DNA of 64,000 bases from Porphyrobacter sp. IPPAS B-1204 (GTDB taxonomy: Bacteria; Pseudomonadota; Alphaproteobacteria; Sphingomonadales; Sphingomonadaceae). Below the pieces are notes generated by a model. The model did not search any database. It was not told the DNA's origin and was given only the letters and a program-made list of their open reading frames with translations. Shown here in pieces: positions 1 to 7,942 of this stretch (its first letter is position 1; the number at the start of each line of letters is the position of its first letter). Made by a program: the position numbers and the translations under genes. The stretch is from positions 1,262,001-1,326,000 of the forward strand of contig RHGM01000001.1 in the NCBI GenBank assembly GCA_003724185.1. The letters are read 5' to 3'.

Positions 1-1035
1 CGCACCGGGAATCCCCGCCGCACCCACCGCGCCGAGCGTGCCCAGCAAGGCAATCATGCCGTAATCGCCCCAGCTCAGATCGACACCGAAGATCTGCGCG
101 CCGAACAATGTGGCAAGGCCGAGATACATCGCCGTGCCGTTCATGTTCACCGTCGCGCCAAGGCTGATGATAAAGCTCGCGACCGAGTTAGACACGCCAA
201 GGTTGCGTTCCGCACAGCGCAGCGTGACAGGCAGCGTCGCGTTGGAACTGGCGGTGGAATAGCTGACCGCAATCGCGTCGATCATGCCGCGGAAGAAGCC
301 GATCACCGGCACCTTGGCGATGAACTTGATCATCCCGCCATAGATCAGGCCGATGATCAGGAAGCAGCCAAGGTAATTGAGGAACACCAGTTTCCCCAGC
401 GCCGCCAGTGCATCAAACCCCAGCGTGCCCGCCACCCACGCCATAAGCGCAAACACGCCGAACGGGGTCAGCTCCATCACGATCATCGTGACCTTCTGCA
501 TCACCACGCTGCCGCTTTCGAAGATCTTGAGCGCAGGCTCGCCTTCTTCCTGGGCCATCAGGATGCCGATGCCGATCAGCAGCGAGAACACGATCAGTGG
601 CAGCACGTTGACGTCCGCCATCACCTGCACCGGGCTTTGCGGGATCATGCCGAGCAGCATCTCGCGCCAGCTGGTTTCGGTTGGTTCGGGCGCGACGCCA
701 AGGGTCAGCGCCGAGGTGTCCACGCCAAGGCCGGGGGCCACCAGCGTGCCGAGCGCGAGGCCCAGCCACACCGCCATCTGCCCCGTCACCACAAACAGCA
801 GCATCGCCCGCCAACCGACGCTCCCCAGCTTGCGCAGATCGCCGATGCTGGCGACCCCTGCGACAAGGCTGAAGAAGATCAGCGGCACCACCAGCATCTT
901 GATGAAGGCGACGAAGACATCGCCGATGATCTTGATGCTCTCCGCCTCAGGCCCCCACAGGCGGCCGACGATGATACCGAGGATCAGCGCGGCAATGACG
1001 CGCTGCCAGAGGGGGATACGCAGCCAGAAGCCCAA
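1..1035 (-). CDS. Dicarboxylate/amino acid:cation symporter (DAACS family), C-terminus beyond window
   Basis: Secondary transporter that couples uptake of dicarboxylates or acidic amino acids to Na+ or H+. The translated minus strand gives a highly hydrophobic protein of at least 345 residues. It contains the serine-rich hairpin TASSNATLPVTL and the family signature NMNGTAMY, both part of the substrate and cation site in DAACS proteins. The 3' end runs off position 1. There is no in-frame ATG; I chose TTG at 1035 because AAGGA lies 7 bases upstream. The start is 14 bases after the dapE stop, so the two are probably co-transcribed. Family is secure, substrate is not known. Confidence 0.88.
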   Translation of the reverse strand, partial: MGFWLRIPLWQRVIAALILGIIVGRLWGPEAESIKIIGDVFVAFIKMLVVPLIFFSLVAGVASIGDLRKLGSVGWRAMLLFVVTGQMAVWLGLALGTLVAPGLGVDTSALTLGVAPEPTETSWREMLLGMIPQSPVQVMADVNVLPLIVFSLLIGIGILMAQEEGEPALKIFESGSVVMQKVTMIVMELTPFGVFALMAWVAGTLGFDALAALGKLVFLNYLGCFLIIGLIYGGMIKFIAKVPVIGFFRGMIDAIAVSYSTASSNATLPVTLRCAERNLGVSNSVASFIISLGATVNMNGTAMYLGLATLFGAQIFGVDLSWGDYGMIALLGTLGAVGAAGIPGA

Positions 1036-1049
1036 TTTACTGTCCTTCG

Positions 1050-2213
1050 TTATGCGCCAAGAAGGCGCGGGCCTTCTTCCAACGCCAGCGCCGATGAGGC
1101 GATGCGGGTGTATATCCGGGCGAGCGCCGCCAGATCGGGGATCGCCACCGCTTCGTCACGCTTGTGCATCGTCGCGTTGCACAGGCCGAATTCGATCACC
1201 GGGCACACCGCGCGCAGGAACCGCGCGTCGGATGTGCCGCCGGTGGTGCTGAGTTCGGGCGCGATGCCGGTTTCGGCTTCCACTGCCGCGCTGACCAGCT
1301 TGGAGAACGCCCCTGGCTCGGTCAGGAACGGCTCGCCCGAGATCACGGGGCGCGCCTTGCCGCCGTGCTTTTCGGCGATGGCGCAGACGCGGTCGGACAG
1401 GCTTTTACCGGTGTGCAGATCGTTGAACCGGATCGAGATGCGCGCTGCGCCTGCAGCCGGGATCACGTTATGCGCGCGGTTTGGGGCGGTGATTTCGGTG
1501 ATTTCGAGGTTTGACGGCTGGAACCACCGGGTGCCGGTATCCAGCTGGAGCGCGTCCAGTTCACTCAGGATCGCAACCAGCTTGGGCAGCGGATTGTCGG
1601 CCAGATGGGGATAGGCGACGTGGCCCTGCGTGCCCTCCACATCGATGAAGATATTGACCGATCCGCGCCGCCCGATCTTCACCATGTCGCCAAGTCGGTT
1701 GACGCTGGTCGGCTCACCCACAAGGCACAGATCGGGCTGGATGCCCTGCGCCTCCATATGGTCGATCAAGGCGCGGGTGCCGTGGAGCGCGGGGCCTTCT
1801 TCATCGCCGGTGATGATGAAGCTGATGGTGCCCGAATCCTGCGGAACATCGGCCACGGCGGCAACCATCGCGGCAATTGCGCCCTTCATGTCGACAGCGC
1901 CGCGCCCGTGGAGCAGCTCGCCATGTTCCTGCGGGGTGAAGGGATCAGAGGCCCAGCCATCGCCCGGCGGCACGACATCAAGGTGTCCGGCAAAGGCGAA
2001 GTGGCGGCTGCCCGCAGGCCCGGCCCGCAGCGCGAACAGGTTTTCGACCGGCGCCTCGTCGCTCCCCTCGGGCCCGTCACCGCGGGTGAAGCGATGCACG
2101 GCAAAGCCGAGCGGCGTCAGCATCGCTTCGAGTTCATCGAAGACGGCGCCAGTGGCCGGTGTCACGGATGGCGCGGCAATCAGGCGCTTGGCAAGGTCGA
2201 GCGGATCGAGCAT
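1050..2213 (-). CDS. dapE: Succinyl-diaminopimelate desuccinylase
   Basis: Zinc aminoacylase-type hydrolase of the M20 family. It removes succinate from N-succinyl-LL-diaminopimelate in lysine and peptidoglycan precursor synthesis. Visible family motifs are AGHLDVVPPGD (metal-binding His and Asp), GRGAVDMKG, TGDEEGPA (catalytic Glu pair), LVGEPTS, STTGGTSDARF and the C-terminal metal ligand in NATMHKRDE. Predicted length is 387 residues, normal for DapE. The frame stays open upstream to 2615, but that part is antisense to the LysE gene and has no family similarity, so I start at ATG 2213. A purine-rich GCAGGA lies directly before this ATG, closer than ideal. Confidence 0.93.
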   Translation of the reverse strand: MLDPLDLAKRLIAAPSVTPATGAVFDELEAMLTPLGFAVHRFTRGDGPEGSDEAPVENLFALRAGPAGSRHFAFAGHLDVVPPGDGWASDPFTPQEHGELLHGRGAVDMKGAIAAMVAAVADVPQDSGTISFIITGDEEGPALHGTRALIDHMEAQGIQPDLCLVGEPTSVNRLGDMVKIGRRGSVNIFIDVEGTQGHVAYPHLADNPLPKLVAILSELDALQLDTGTRWFQPSNLEITEITAPNRAHNVIPAAGAARISIRFNDLHTGKSLSDRVCAIAEKHGGKARPVISGEPFLTEPGAFSKLVSAAVEAETGIAPELSTTGGTSDARFLRAVCPVIEFGLCNATMHKRDEAVAIPDLAALARIYTRIASSALALEEGPRLLGA

Positions 2214-2301
2214 TCCTGCTTGCCTAGCAGGAGTTCCCGGCAATGCCCAAGTGCGATTATGACGCCATCCACGGCGCCCGTTACCCCGCGCAGCAATTGC
2301 C

Positions 2302-2913
2302 GTGATCGACCTTGCGGGATTCGCGCTGGCGGTGCTGCTGATCGAATTGACGCCCGGCCCCAACATGGGCTGGCTTGTCACACTGACCCTTGCCGAAGGG
2401 CGGCGCGCAGGGTTGGGGGCGATTACCGGGATCGCGCTGGGGCTTGCCGCCAATGCCGCGCTCAGTGTGCTCGCGGCCAGTTTCATCCTCGGGCAGGGCC
2501 CGGCGTTGGCGCAAGGTGTGTCGTTACTGGCGGCCGCGATGATGGCGTGGCTGGCGTGGGAGGCATGGAACGGCGCGGGCGAAAGTTCGCCCACCGCGAC
2601 CCCGCGCAAGGTCACTCAGCGCCATGCATTAGCCGGGTTCGTGATCAACCTGCTTAACCCCAAGGCGGCGCTGTTTTTCATCACGGTGATGCCGCAATTC
2701 ATCCCCGGCGGGCAGCCGAGCTTTGCCCAAGGCCTGACGATGGCGGCGATCAGTGTCACCATCGCCACCGCCATCCACCTCGCGCTGGTTCTGGGCGCCG
2801 GGCGGGCGCGGGGAGTGTTGATGGCGGAATCCCGCGCGCAGGCCGTGCGGCGAGTGCTGGCGGTCGCCATGCTGGCGGTCGCTGTGTGGTTCGCGGCCAA
2901 GGCCCTTGCCTAG
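2302..2913 (+). CDS. LysE family translocator
   Basis: Inner-membrane exporter of the LysE/RhtB superfamily, which typically exports amino acids or homoserine lactones. The 203-residue product has about six hydrophobic segments. It carries the N-terminal family motif TPGPNM (residues 15-20) and the conserved FVINLLNPKAALFF block in the middle. The start is a GTG with only a weak ribosome-binding site, so the exact start is uncertain. The gene ends in a four-base convergent overlap with the S1/P1 nuclease gene. Substrate cannot be read from sequence. Confidence 0.88.
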   Translation: MIDLAGFALAVLLIELTPGPNMGWLVTLTLAEGRRAGLGAITGIALGLAANAALSVLAASFILGQGPALAQGVSLLAAAMMAWLAWEAWNGAGESSPTATPRKVTQRHALAGFVINLLNPKAALFFITVMPQFIPGGQPSFAQGLTMAAISVTIATAIHLALVLGAGRARGVLMAESRAQAVRRVLAVAMLAVAVWFAAKALA

Positions 2914-3788
2914 CGGCGCGGCTCTTCCACCACCAGCGGTCCCGGCGCAAAGGCGCTTTCCAAGAGATCGGCGATGCGCACCCCGGCCTGCTGCACCCGC
3001 CGCTTGGCAATCGGCACGCCGCGGATGATGTCGTCCTGGCTCAGCGCCGCCTTGTCCGGCAGCGGTGCGGCGCACACGTCGTCAGTGTCGAAGGCGGTGG
3101 GATAGACAAAGCTGCGCGCAATCTCCCAGCTTTCGCGGCCCCAGTCGTCAGGCGTGCCGCCACCCAGATCGGCGCGTTCGGCGGGCGAGTAGCGCCGCAC
3201 CACCGGATCGGCGGGGTCGCTGATCGCCCGTTCGGCGAGCGGGCCGTCCCAGATGGAGTGCAGGTTGTAGCCCGGCCTGATCCCGTAATCGGCCTCGCGG
3301 TCATTGCCGCCGCGATCCTCGTTATCGCCCGAATGCAGCGGCATATGCACATCGCCCGCGAAATGCACCATGAAGGCCAGCGCTTCGAGCCGGATCGGCG
3401 CGGGCAGGTTTTCATCGGCGAGGATGCGGTGTGCGCGGGTGATCTGCGCGGTGACGCAGTTGCCGCCCGAACAATTGGCCCGCGGATTGAACGCCTGACA
3501 GATCGGCGCGGTGCGGTAATGCCACGCGGCGGTGTAGCCCCAGCGCCAGCCTTCCCCGCGCACGCAATCGGCCCAGACGGCGGCATCCTGCAAGGTTTTG
3601 AGCGGGCAATCGGGCGTGCCCAGATCCTTTTCGCGGGCCAGTAAGGCGCGGATCTTGGCGCGCACCTCGGGCGAGACATTGGCCTCGGCGATGCTGGCGG
3701 TCTGGCGGTGGGCGTAAAAGCCCCAGGCCTGCGCCGGGGCAGGCACCAGTGCCAGCAGCGCCAACAGGCCTGCGAGCAGTCCTCTCAT
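2910..3788 (-). CDS. S1/P1 family secreted nuclease
   Basis: Zinc-dependent single-strand nuclease, probably periplasmic or secreted. Residues 1-21 form a signal peptide ending AQA, which leaves a mature N-terminal Trp (WGFYAH). In this family the N-terminal Trp itself coordinates zinc. Other ligands are visible in AVWADCVR, AAWHYRTAP, HFAGDVHMPLH and NLHSIWDG, so the trinuclear site looks complete. I chose ATG 3788 rather than the longer frame because it begins the signal peptide. It also overlaps the GST stop codon as ATGA, which implies translational coupling. Predicted 292 residues. It may serve phosphate or nucleotide scavenging. Confidence 0.9.
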   Translation of the reverse strand: MRGLLAGLLALLALVPAPAQAWGFYAHRQTASIAEANVSPEVRAKIRALLAREKDLGTPDCPLKTLQDAAVWADCVRGEGWRWGYTAAWHYRTAPICQAFNPRANCSGGNCVTAQITRAHRILADENLPAPIRLEALAFMVHFAGDVHMPLHSGDNEDRGGNDREADYGIRPGYNLHSIWDGPLAERAISDPADPVVRRYSPAERADLGGGTPDDWGRESWEIARSFVYPTAFDTDDVCAAPLPDKAALSQDDIIRGVPIAKRRVQQAGVRIADLLESAFAPGPLVVEEPRR

Positions 3789-4447
3789 ACCGCCGCTTCC
3801 CACTGCTCGATCACCCATTCCTCCTGCTCGGCCGCGCCGATCCATTCGCGCATCCAGTCATGTTCAAGGATCGCCTGCATATAGGCCTGCGCAAAGCCGG
3901 GCACGCCGATGCCATAGGTGACAAAACGGGTGACGACCGGCGCGTAGAAGATGTCCGCCGCGCCGAAGGTGCCGAACAGATACGGCCCGCTGCCACCATG
4001 GCGCGCGCGCGCTTCGGCCCACAGGGTCAGGATGCGCACGATATCGTGCTTCGCCGCGTCCGATACGCCGGGCAGTTCCACCCGGCGACGGATGTTCATC
4101 GGCAGTTCGCGCCGCAGCCCCAGATAGCCCGAGTGCATCTCCGCCACCATGGCCCGCGCCATCGCCCGGGCCGCATCGTCCTTGGGCCAGAACCGTTCGC
4201 GCCCGACCTTGTCAGCAAGGTATTCCATGATCGCGAGGCTGTCCCACACCACCGCATCATCATCCCACAGGATCGGCACCTTGCCGCTGGAGGGCTGCAC
4301 TTCGCCCATGTCCTGCTTCATCCGGTCCCATTCCTCGCCGAGCAGCGGCACGGTGAGTTCTTCAAAGTGCAGGCCCGATTGCTTGACCGCCAGCCAGCCG
4401 CGCAGGGACCAGCTGGAATAATTCTTGTTGCCGATGATGAGTTTCAT
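3785..4447 (-). CDS. Glutathione S-transferase family protein
   Basis: Cytosolic GST-fold protein of 220 residues with an N-terminal thioredoxin-like half and an all-helical C-terminal half. The N-terminus MKLIIGNKNYSSWSLRGW holds a Tyr/Ser-Ser cluster at the usual position of the glutathione-activating residue. PILWDDDAVVWDSLAIMEYL contains the conserved Glu/Asp-Ser element that contacts the glutathione gamma-glutamyl group. ATG 4447 is preferred over ATG 4462 because GGAG lies nine bases upstream of it. It is the first gene of a two-gene operon with the S1/P1 nuclease. Electrophilic substrate unknown. Confidence 0.87.
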   Translation of the reverse strand: MKLIIGNKNYSSWSLRGWLAVKQSGLHFEELTVPLLGEEWDRMKQDMGEVQPSSGKVPILWDDDAVVWDSLAIMEYLADKVGRERFWPKDDAARAMARAMVAEMHSGYLGLRRELPMNIRRRVELPGVSDAAKHDIVRILTLWAEARARHGGSGPYLFGTFGAADIFYAPVVTRFVTYGIGVPGFAQAYMQAILEHDWMREWIGAAEQEEWVIEQWEAAV

Positions 4448-4556
4448 GGGTCTGCGCTCCACCTTGCGAGACGGGTTGAGCGGTTCCCGTAGATATTCAG
4501 GGTAGCGCTGTCGAGGCTGAACGGATTAGGAGAGCGGGCAACAAGGAGCCGCCGCC

Positions 4557-4976
4557 ATGACCATGCCCCCGTTCCACCTCGCCTTCCCGGTCGACGATCT
4601 TGCCGCTGCGCGCGCCTTCTATGGCGAGGTGATGGGCTGCGCCGAAGGGCGTTCATCCGACGAGTGGGTCGATTTCGATTTCCACGGCCACCAGATCGTC
4701 GCCCACCTAGCGCCGGGGCAGGCCGGTGACCGCGCATCCAACCATGTGGACGGCCACGGCGTGCCGGTGCCGCATTTCGGGCTGGTGCTGGGGATGGACG
4801 CATGGGAAGCGCTGGCCGATCGCCTGCGCGCCGGCGGGGCCGACTTCGTGATCGAACCCACCATCCGCTTCAAGGGCCTGCCGGGGGAGCAGGCGACGAT
4901 GTTCCTGCGCGATCCATCGGGCAATGCGCTCGAGTTCAAGGCGTTTGCGGACGTGGGTCAGCTGTTTGCGACATAA
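4557..4976 (+). CDS. VOC family (glyoxalase/bleomycin resistance-like) protein
   Basis: A 139-residue single-module vicinal-oxygen-chelate protein. The N-terminus [19 protein letters not shown] is the typical first beta-alpha-beta unit. The later HFGLVLGMD and [15 protein letters not shown] supply the metal-ligand His and Glu positions. These proteins act as dimeric metal-dependent lyases, dioxygenases or drug-binding proteins, and the sequence does not tell which. A good AAGGAG site precedes ATG 4557. It is divergent from the GST gene, with about 110 bases between. Confidence 0.85.
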   Translation: MTMPPFHLAFPVDDLAAARAFYGEVMGCAEGRSSDEWVDFDFHGHQIVAHLAPGQAGDRASNHVDGHGVPVPHFGLVLGMDAWEALADRLRAGGADFVIEPTIRFKGLPGEQATMFLRDPSGNALEFKAFADVGQLFAT

Positions 4977-5200
4977 ACGCAAAGCCATCAGCCTTTCTCG
5001 CGCAACTCCTGGGCGTCTGGGCAATCCGGCCTGTTGATTGCCGCCGCAATCCTCTACAGCCGGGGCTCGGATACCGGGGCAGTCCTTTTGATGGCCCCAG
5101 TTCATTTCCCCGTTCCGTGAAAGCCCCGCCGGGGCAGGACTTGCGGGCATCACCCGATTACACCGTGCTGCCATTGGCACCACGGCAGGAGTAAATACGC
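4977..5200 (+). promoter_or_regulatory. 224-bp leader of the DUF6481 gene with a hairpin next to the ribosome-binding site
   Basis: No gene is seen here. A GCCCC/GGGGC stem with a 3-nt loop lies at 5123-5135. A nearly perfect hairpin, CCGTGcTGCC-att-GGCAcCACGG with one mismatch, spans 5163-5185. It directly abuts the CAGGAG ribosome-binding site of the gene starting at 5201. A long, structured untranslated leader suggests post-transcriptional control, but no known riboswitch class is recognised. Confidence 0.35.
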
Positions 5201-5530
5201 ATGAAAGGCTACAAGGCGCCAAGCTTCCAGGACAGGGCTGCGGCCTCATCCAGCGCGAAGGAGAGTGCTCTGGCAAAGCTGAAGGCTGCGCCAAAACCCG
5301 ATGCAGCGGCCTTGGCCGAGGGCGCGGCGCGGCGCGCAGCGCGCGAGGCAGCGGCTGAAGCCAAGTCCCTCAAGGCCCGCGAAGCCCGCGAGGAAAAGCA
5401 GCGTCTGGCCGAGGAAAAGAAGGCCGAGGCCAAGCGCGCCACTGAAAAGGCCAACCCGCCCAAGGCCACCGAAGCGGAGCTGAAGGCGGCCCGCGACGCG
5501 CGTTATGCCGCTCGCAAAAGCCGCAAGTGA
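5201..5530 (+). CDS. DUF6481 family protein
   Basis: A small, highly charged protein of 109 residues. Its N-terminus MKGYKAPSFQDRAA is typical of the alphaproteobacterial DUF6481 family. The rest is Ala/Lys/Glu/Arg-rich and predicted to be one long helix or coiled coil (about residues 40-109), with no signal peptide or membrane segment. A strong CAGGAG site precedes the ATG. The stop overlaps the GTG start of the following JmjC gene (GTGA), so the two are probably translated together. Function is unknown; the basic helix could bind nucleic acid or ribosomes, which is inference from composition only. Confidence 0.8.
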   Translation: MKGYKAPSFQDRAAASSSAKESALAKLKAAPKPDAAALAEGAARRAAREAAAEAKSLKAREAREEKQRLAEEKKAEAKRATEKANPPKATEAELKAARDARYAARKSRK

Positions 5531-6687
5531 CAGCGCCGCGGATGAAGCTGCACGATTTCGATGTTGCGGGTTTCCTCAAGGACCACTGGCAGCGCAAGCC
5601 CCTGCTGATCCGGTCCCCGTGGGATAGCTGGGTGAACCCGGTCGAACCGGACGATATCGCGGGCCTTGCCTGCGAACCGCTGGTCGAATCCCGCATCATC
5701 ACCCGCCGCGACCATGCCTGGGAACTGGAGCATGGCCCGGTGGCCGAAAGCCGCTTTGCCGCAGCCGGGCGCGATCCGTGGACATTGCTGGTGCAATCGG
5801 TGGATCACTATTTCGCCAGCGTTGCCGGCCTGCTCGACCAGTTTCGTTTCGTGCCCAATTGGCGGGTCGATGATGTGATGGTCAGCTATGCTGTCGATGG
5901 CGGCGGGGTGGGCGCGCATTTCGATCACTATGACGTGTTTCTGGTGCAGGGTCTGGGGCGGAGGCGCTGGGAAATCGGGCCGCTGTGCGATGACGATACG
6001 CCCCTGCTCCCGCATGACGGCCTGCGCCTGCTGGCGGATTTTCAGGCCACCGAGGAATGGATCCTCGAACCCGGCGATATCCTCTACGTCCCCCCACGCT
6101 TTGCCCATCGCGGCACGGCGGTCGGCGATGATTGCATGACCTATTCGATCGGTTTTCGTGCGCCATCACGCGGTGAACTGATCGAGGCCTGGGCCGATGA
6201 CATGGTGCCCGATCTGGCGGACAGCGACCGTTACACCGATGCAGGGCTCGCCCAGCAGGACAATCCCGGTGAAATCGGTGCAGCGGCGATTGCCCGGCTG
6301 CAAGCCATGATTGCCGAAACGCTGCACGATCAGGACCGCTTTGCCCGCTGGTTCGGGCAATACAGCACCGCGCCCAAAAACCCCGAGATCGACTGGCAGC
6401 CCGAACATCCGGCTGACATCGACGATGTCCGGCAGCATATCGCGGCAGGCCAGCGGATCATCCGCAACCCCGCCAGCCGCTTTGCCTTTGTTCGCCAGAC
6501 ATCATCATCGGTCATGCTGTTTGCAGATGGGCATGGCTTTGCCTGCGCCGATGATGCAGCCGCCTTCGCGCAAGCGATCTGCGCCACCGCCGAACTGGCC
6601 GTATCACCCGACATCGCAGCCCCGGTGCTGGAACTGATCGTCTGGCTTTACAATGTCGGATGCATCGCCTTCGACGGGGATGAATAA
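5527..6687 (+). CDS. JmjC-domain cupin, ribosomal oxygenase (RoxA/YcfD-like)
   Basis: Probable Fe(II)/2-oxoglutarate-dependent protein hydroxylase; the E. coli relative YcfD hydroxylates an arginine of ribosomal protein L16. The 386-residue product begins with the family-typical FLKDHWQRKPLLIR. It has the iron facial triad HFD (H131, D133) and AHRG (H194). The C-terminal third is the winged-helix part seen in YcfD/NO66. The GTG start at 5527 overlaps the previous stop codon. ATG 5542 is the alternative start and would only remove five residues. Co-expression with DUF6481 is implied by the four-base overlap. Confidence 0.87.
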   Translation: MTAPRMKLHDFDVAGFLKDHWQRKPLLIRSPWDSWVNPVEPDDIAGLACEPLVESRIITRRDHAWELEHGPVAESRFAAAGRDPWTLLVQSVDHYFASVAGLLDQFRFVPNWRVDDVMVSYAVDGGGVGAHFDHYDVFLVQGLGRRRWEIGPLCDDDTPLLPHDGLRLLADFQATEEWILEPGDILYVPPRFAHRGTAVGDDCMTYSIGFRAPSRGELIEAWADDMVPDLADSDRYTDAGLAQQDNPGEIGAAAIARLQAMIAETLHDQDRFARWFGQYSTAPKNPEIDWQPEHPADIDDVRQHIAAGQRIIRNPASRFAFVRQTSSSVMLFADGHGFACADDAAAFAQAICATAELAVSPDIAAPVLELIVWLYNVGCIAFDGDE

Positions 6688-6702
6688 GGCCCGCCCGGCG
6701 GG

Positions 6703-7251
6703 TTAGACCTCCATCTCCCGAAACGCGCCCGGCGCGATTCCCGCCACGGTCCAGTCACCGACCCGCCAGCGCACCAGCCGCAAGGTTGGCAGGCCGATGG
6801 CGGCGGTCATGCGCCGGACCTGCCGGTTGCGCCCTTCGCGGATGGTGATGGCGAGCCAGCAGTCCGGCACCGACTTGCGCACGCGGATCGGGGGATCACG
6901 CAGCCAAAGATCGGGCGAATCGATGCGGGCGGCTTCGGCCGGAAGGGTCATCCCGTCATTCAGCCGGACACCCTTGCGCAGGGGTTCCAGATCATCGTCC
7001 TGCGGGTCGCCCTCGACCTGCACGAGGTAAGTTTTGGACAGCTTGAACCGCGGATCGGCAATCCGCGCCTGCAACCGCCCGTCATCGGTCAGCAGCAACA
7101 GGCCTTCGCTGTCCCGGTCCAGCCGACCGGCTGGATAGACGCCCTTGATCGCGATGTAATCCGACAGTGTCGCGCGCGCTGTGGGCGATCCGCGGTCGGT
7201 GAACTGCGACAGCACGCCGTAAGGCTTGTTGAACAGGATCAGCCGGGCCAT
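6703..7251 (-). CDS. rluE: 23S rRNA pseudouridine synthase, RsuA/RluE type
   Basis: Isomerises a uridine in 23S rRNA (U2457 for E. coli RluE). The 182-residue protein lacks the N-terminal S4 domain, as RluE does. The catalytic motif [16 protein letters not shown] holds the active-site Asp, and [11 protein letters not shown] near the C-terminus is the second family signature. It starts seven bases downstream of engB on the same strand and probably belongs to that operon. RluE is preferred over RluB/RluF from length and domain content. Confidence 0.88.
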   Translation of the reverse strand: MARLILFNKPYGVLSQFTDRGSPTARATLSDYIAIKGVYPAGRLDRDSEGLLLLTDDGRLQARIADPRFKLSKTYLVQVEGDPQDDDLEPLRKGVRLNDGMTLPAEAARIDSPDLWLRDPPIRVRKSVPDCWLAITIREGRNRQVRRMTAAIGLPTLRLVRWRVGDWTVAGIAPGAFREMEV

Positions 7252-7257
7252 GCGGCC

Positions 7258-7938
7258 CTAACCCTCCCAGCCTTCGCCCAGAGCATCGGAGACGACAGCG
7301 GCGCGCAGGGCGGCAATCCCCATGCCCTTTTCACTGCTGGTGAGGTGGAGTTCGGGATAGGCGGCGACATGCTTGCGGATTTCGGCGGCGGTCGCTTCGG
7401 CTACCTTGTCGAGCTCGCTCGCCTTGATCTTGTCGGTCTTGGTGAGGACCACACGATACCCGACGGCGGCCTCGTCGAGCATCTTCATCATCACCCGGTC
7501 GACCTCCTTGATCCCGTGGCGGCTATCGACCAGCACCAGCGTGCGGGCCAGCACCTGCCGCCCGCGCAGGTAGCTGTTCACCAGCGCCTTCCACTTGTCG
7601 ACCACCTTCACCGGCGCCTTGGCAAAGCCGTAGCCGGGCATGTCAACCAGCCGGAACAGCGGCAGCGCGCCCTCTTCCTCGGGCCTGCCGACATCGAAGA
7701 AATTGAGCTCCTGCGTGCGCCCCGGCGTCACCGAAGCGCGGGCAATAGACCGGCGGCCCGTCAGCGCATTGAGCAGCGAGGACTTGCCCACGTTCGACCG
7801 ACCGCAGAACGCGATTTCCGGCACCTCCGGATCGGGCAGGAATTGCAGCTGCGGCGCGGAACGCAGGAAATCGACCGGCCCCGAAAAGAGCTTCGATGCA
7901 GCATCCTCGCGGGCCTGCCAGTCGTCTGGATCGATCAC
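7258..7938 (-). CDS. engB: Ribosome biogenesis GTP-binding protein EngB (YihA/YsxC)
   Basis: Essential GTPase of large ribosomal subunit assembly, 226 residues. The GTPase motifs are in order: G1 GRSNVGKSS (46-54), G2 in VTPGRT, G3 DMPGYGFAK and G4 TKTDK. The N-terminal extension of about 20 residues is normal for alphaproteobacteria. It lies four bases downstream of yidC, in the usual yidC-engB order of this group. High confidence in family and role. Confidence 0.95.
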   Translation of the reverse strand: MIDPDDWQAREDAASKLFSGPVDFLRSAPQLQFLPDPEVPEIAFCGRSNVGKSSLLNALTGRRSIARASVTPGRTQELNFFDVGRPEEEGALPLFRLVDMPGYGFAKAPVKVVDKWKALVNSYLRGRQVLARTLVLVDSRHGIKEVDRVMMKMLDEAAVGYRVVLTKTDKIKASELDKVAEATAAEIRKHVAAYPELHLTSSEKGMGIAALRAAVVSDALGEGWEG

Positions 7939-7942
7939 GGGG

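Noticed and set aside
2214-2615. N-terminal extension of dapE
   Set aside because: The added residues are antisense to the LysE gene and show no M20-family similarity.
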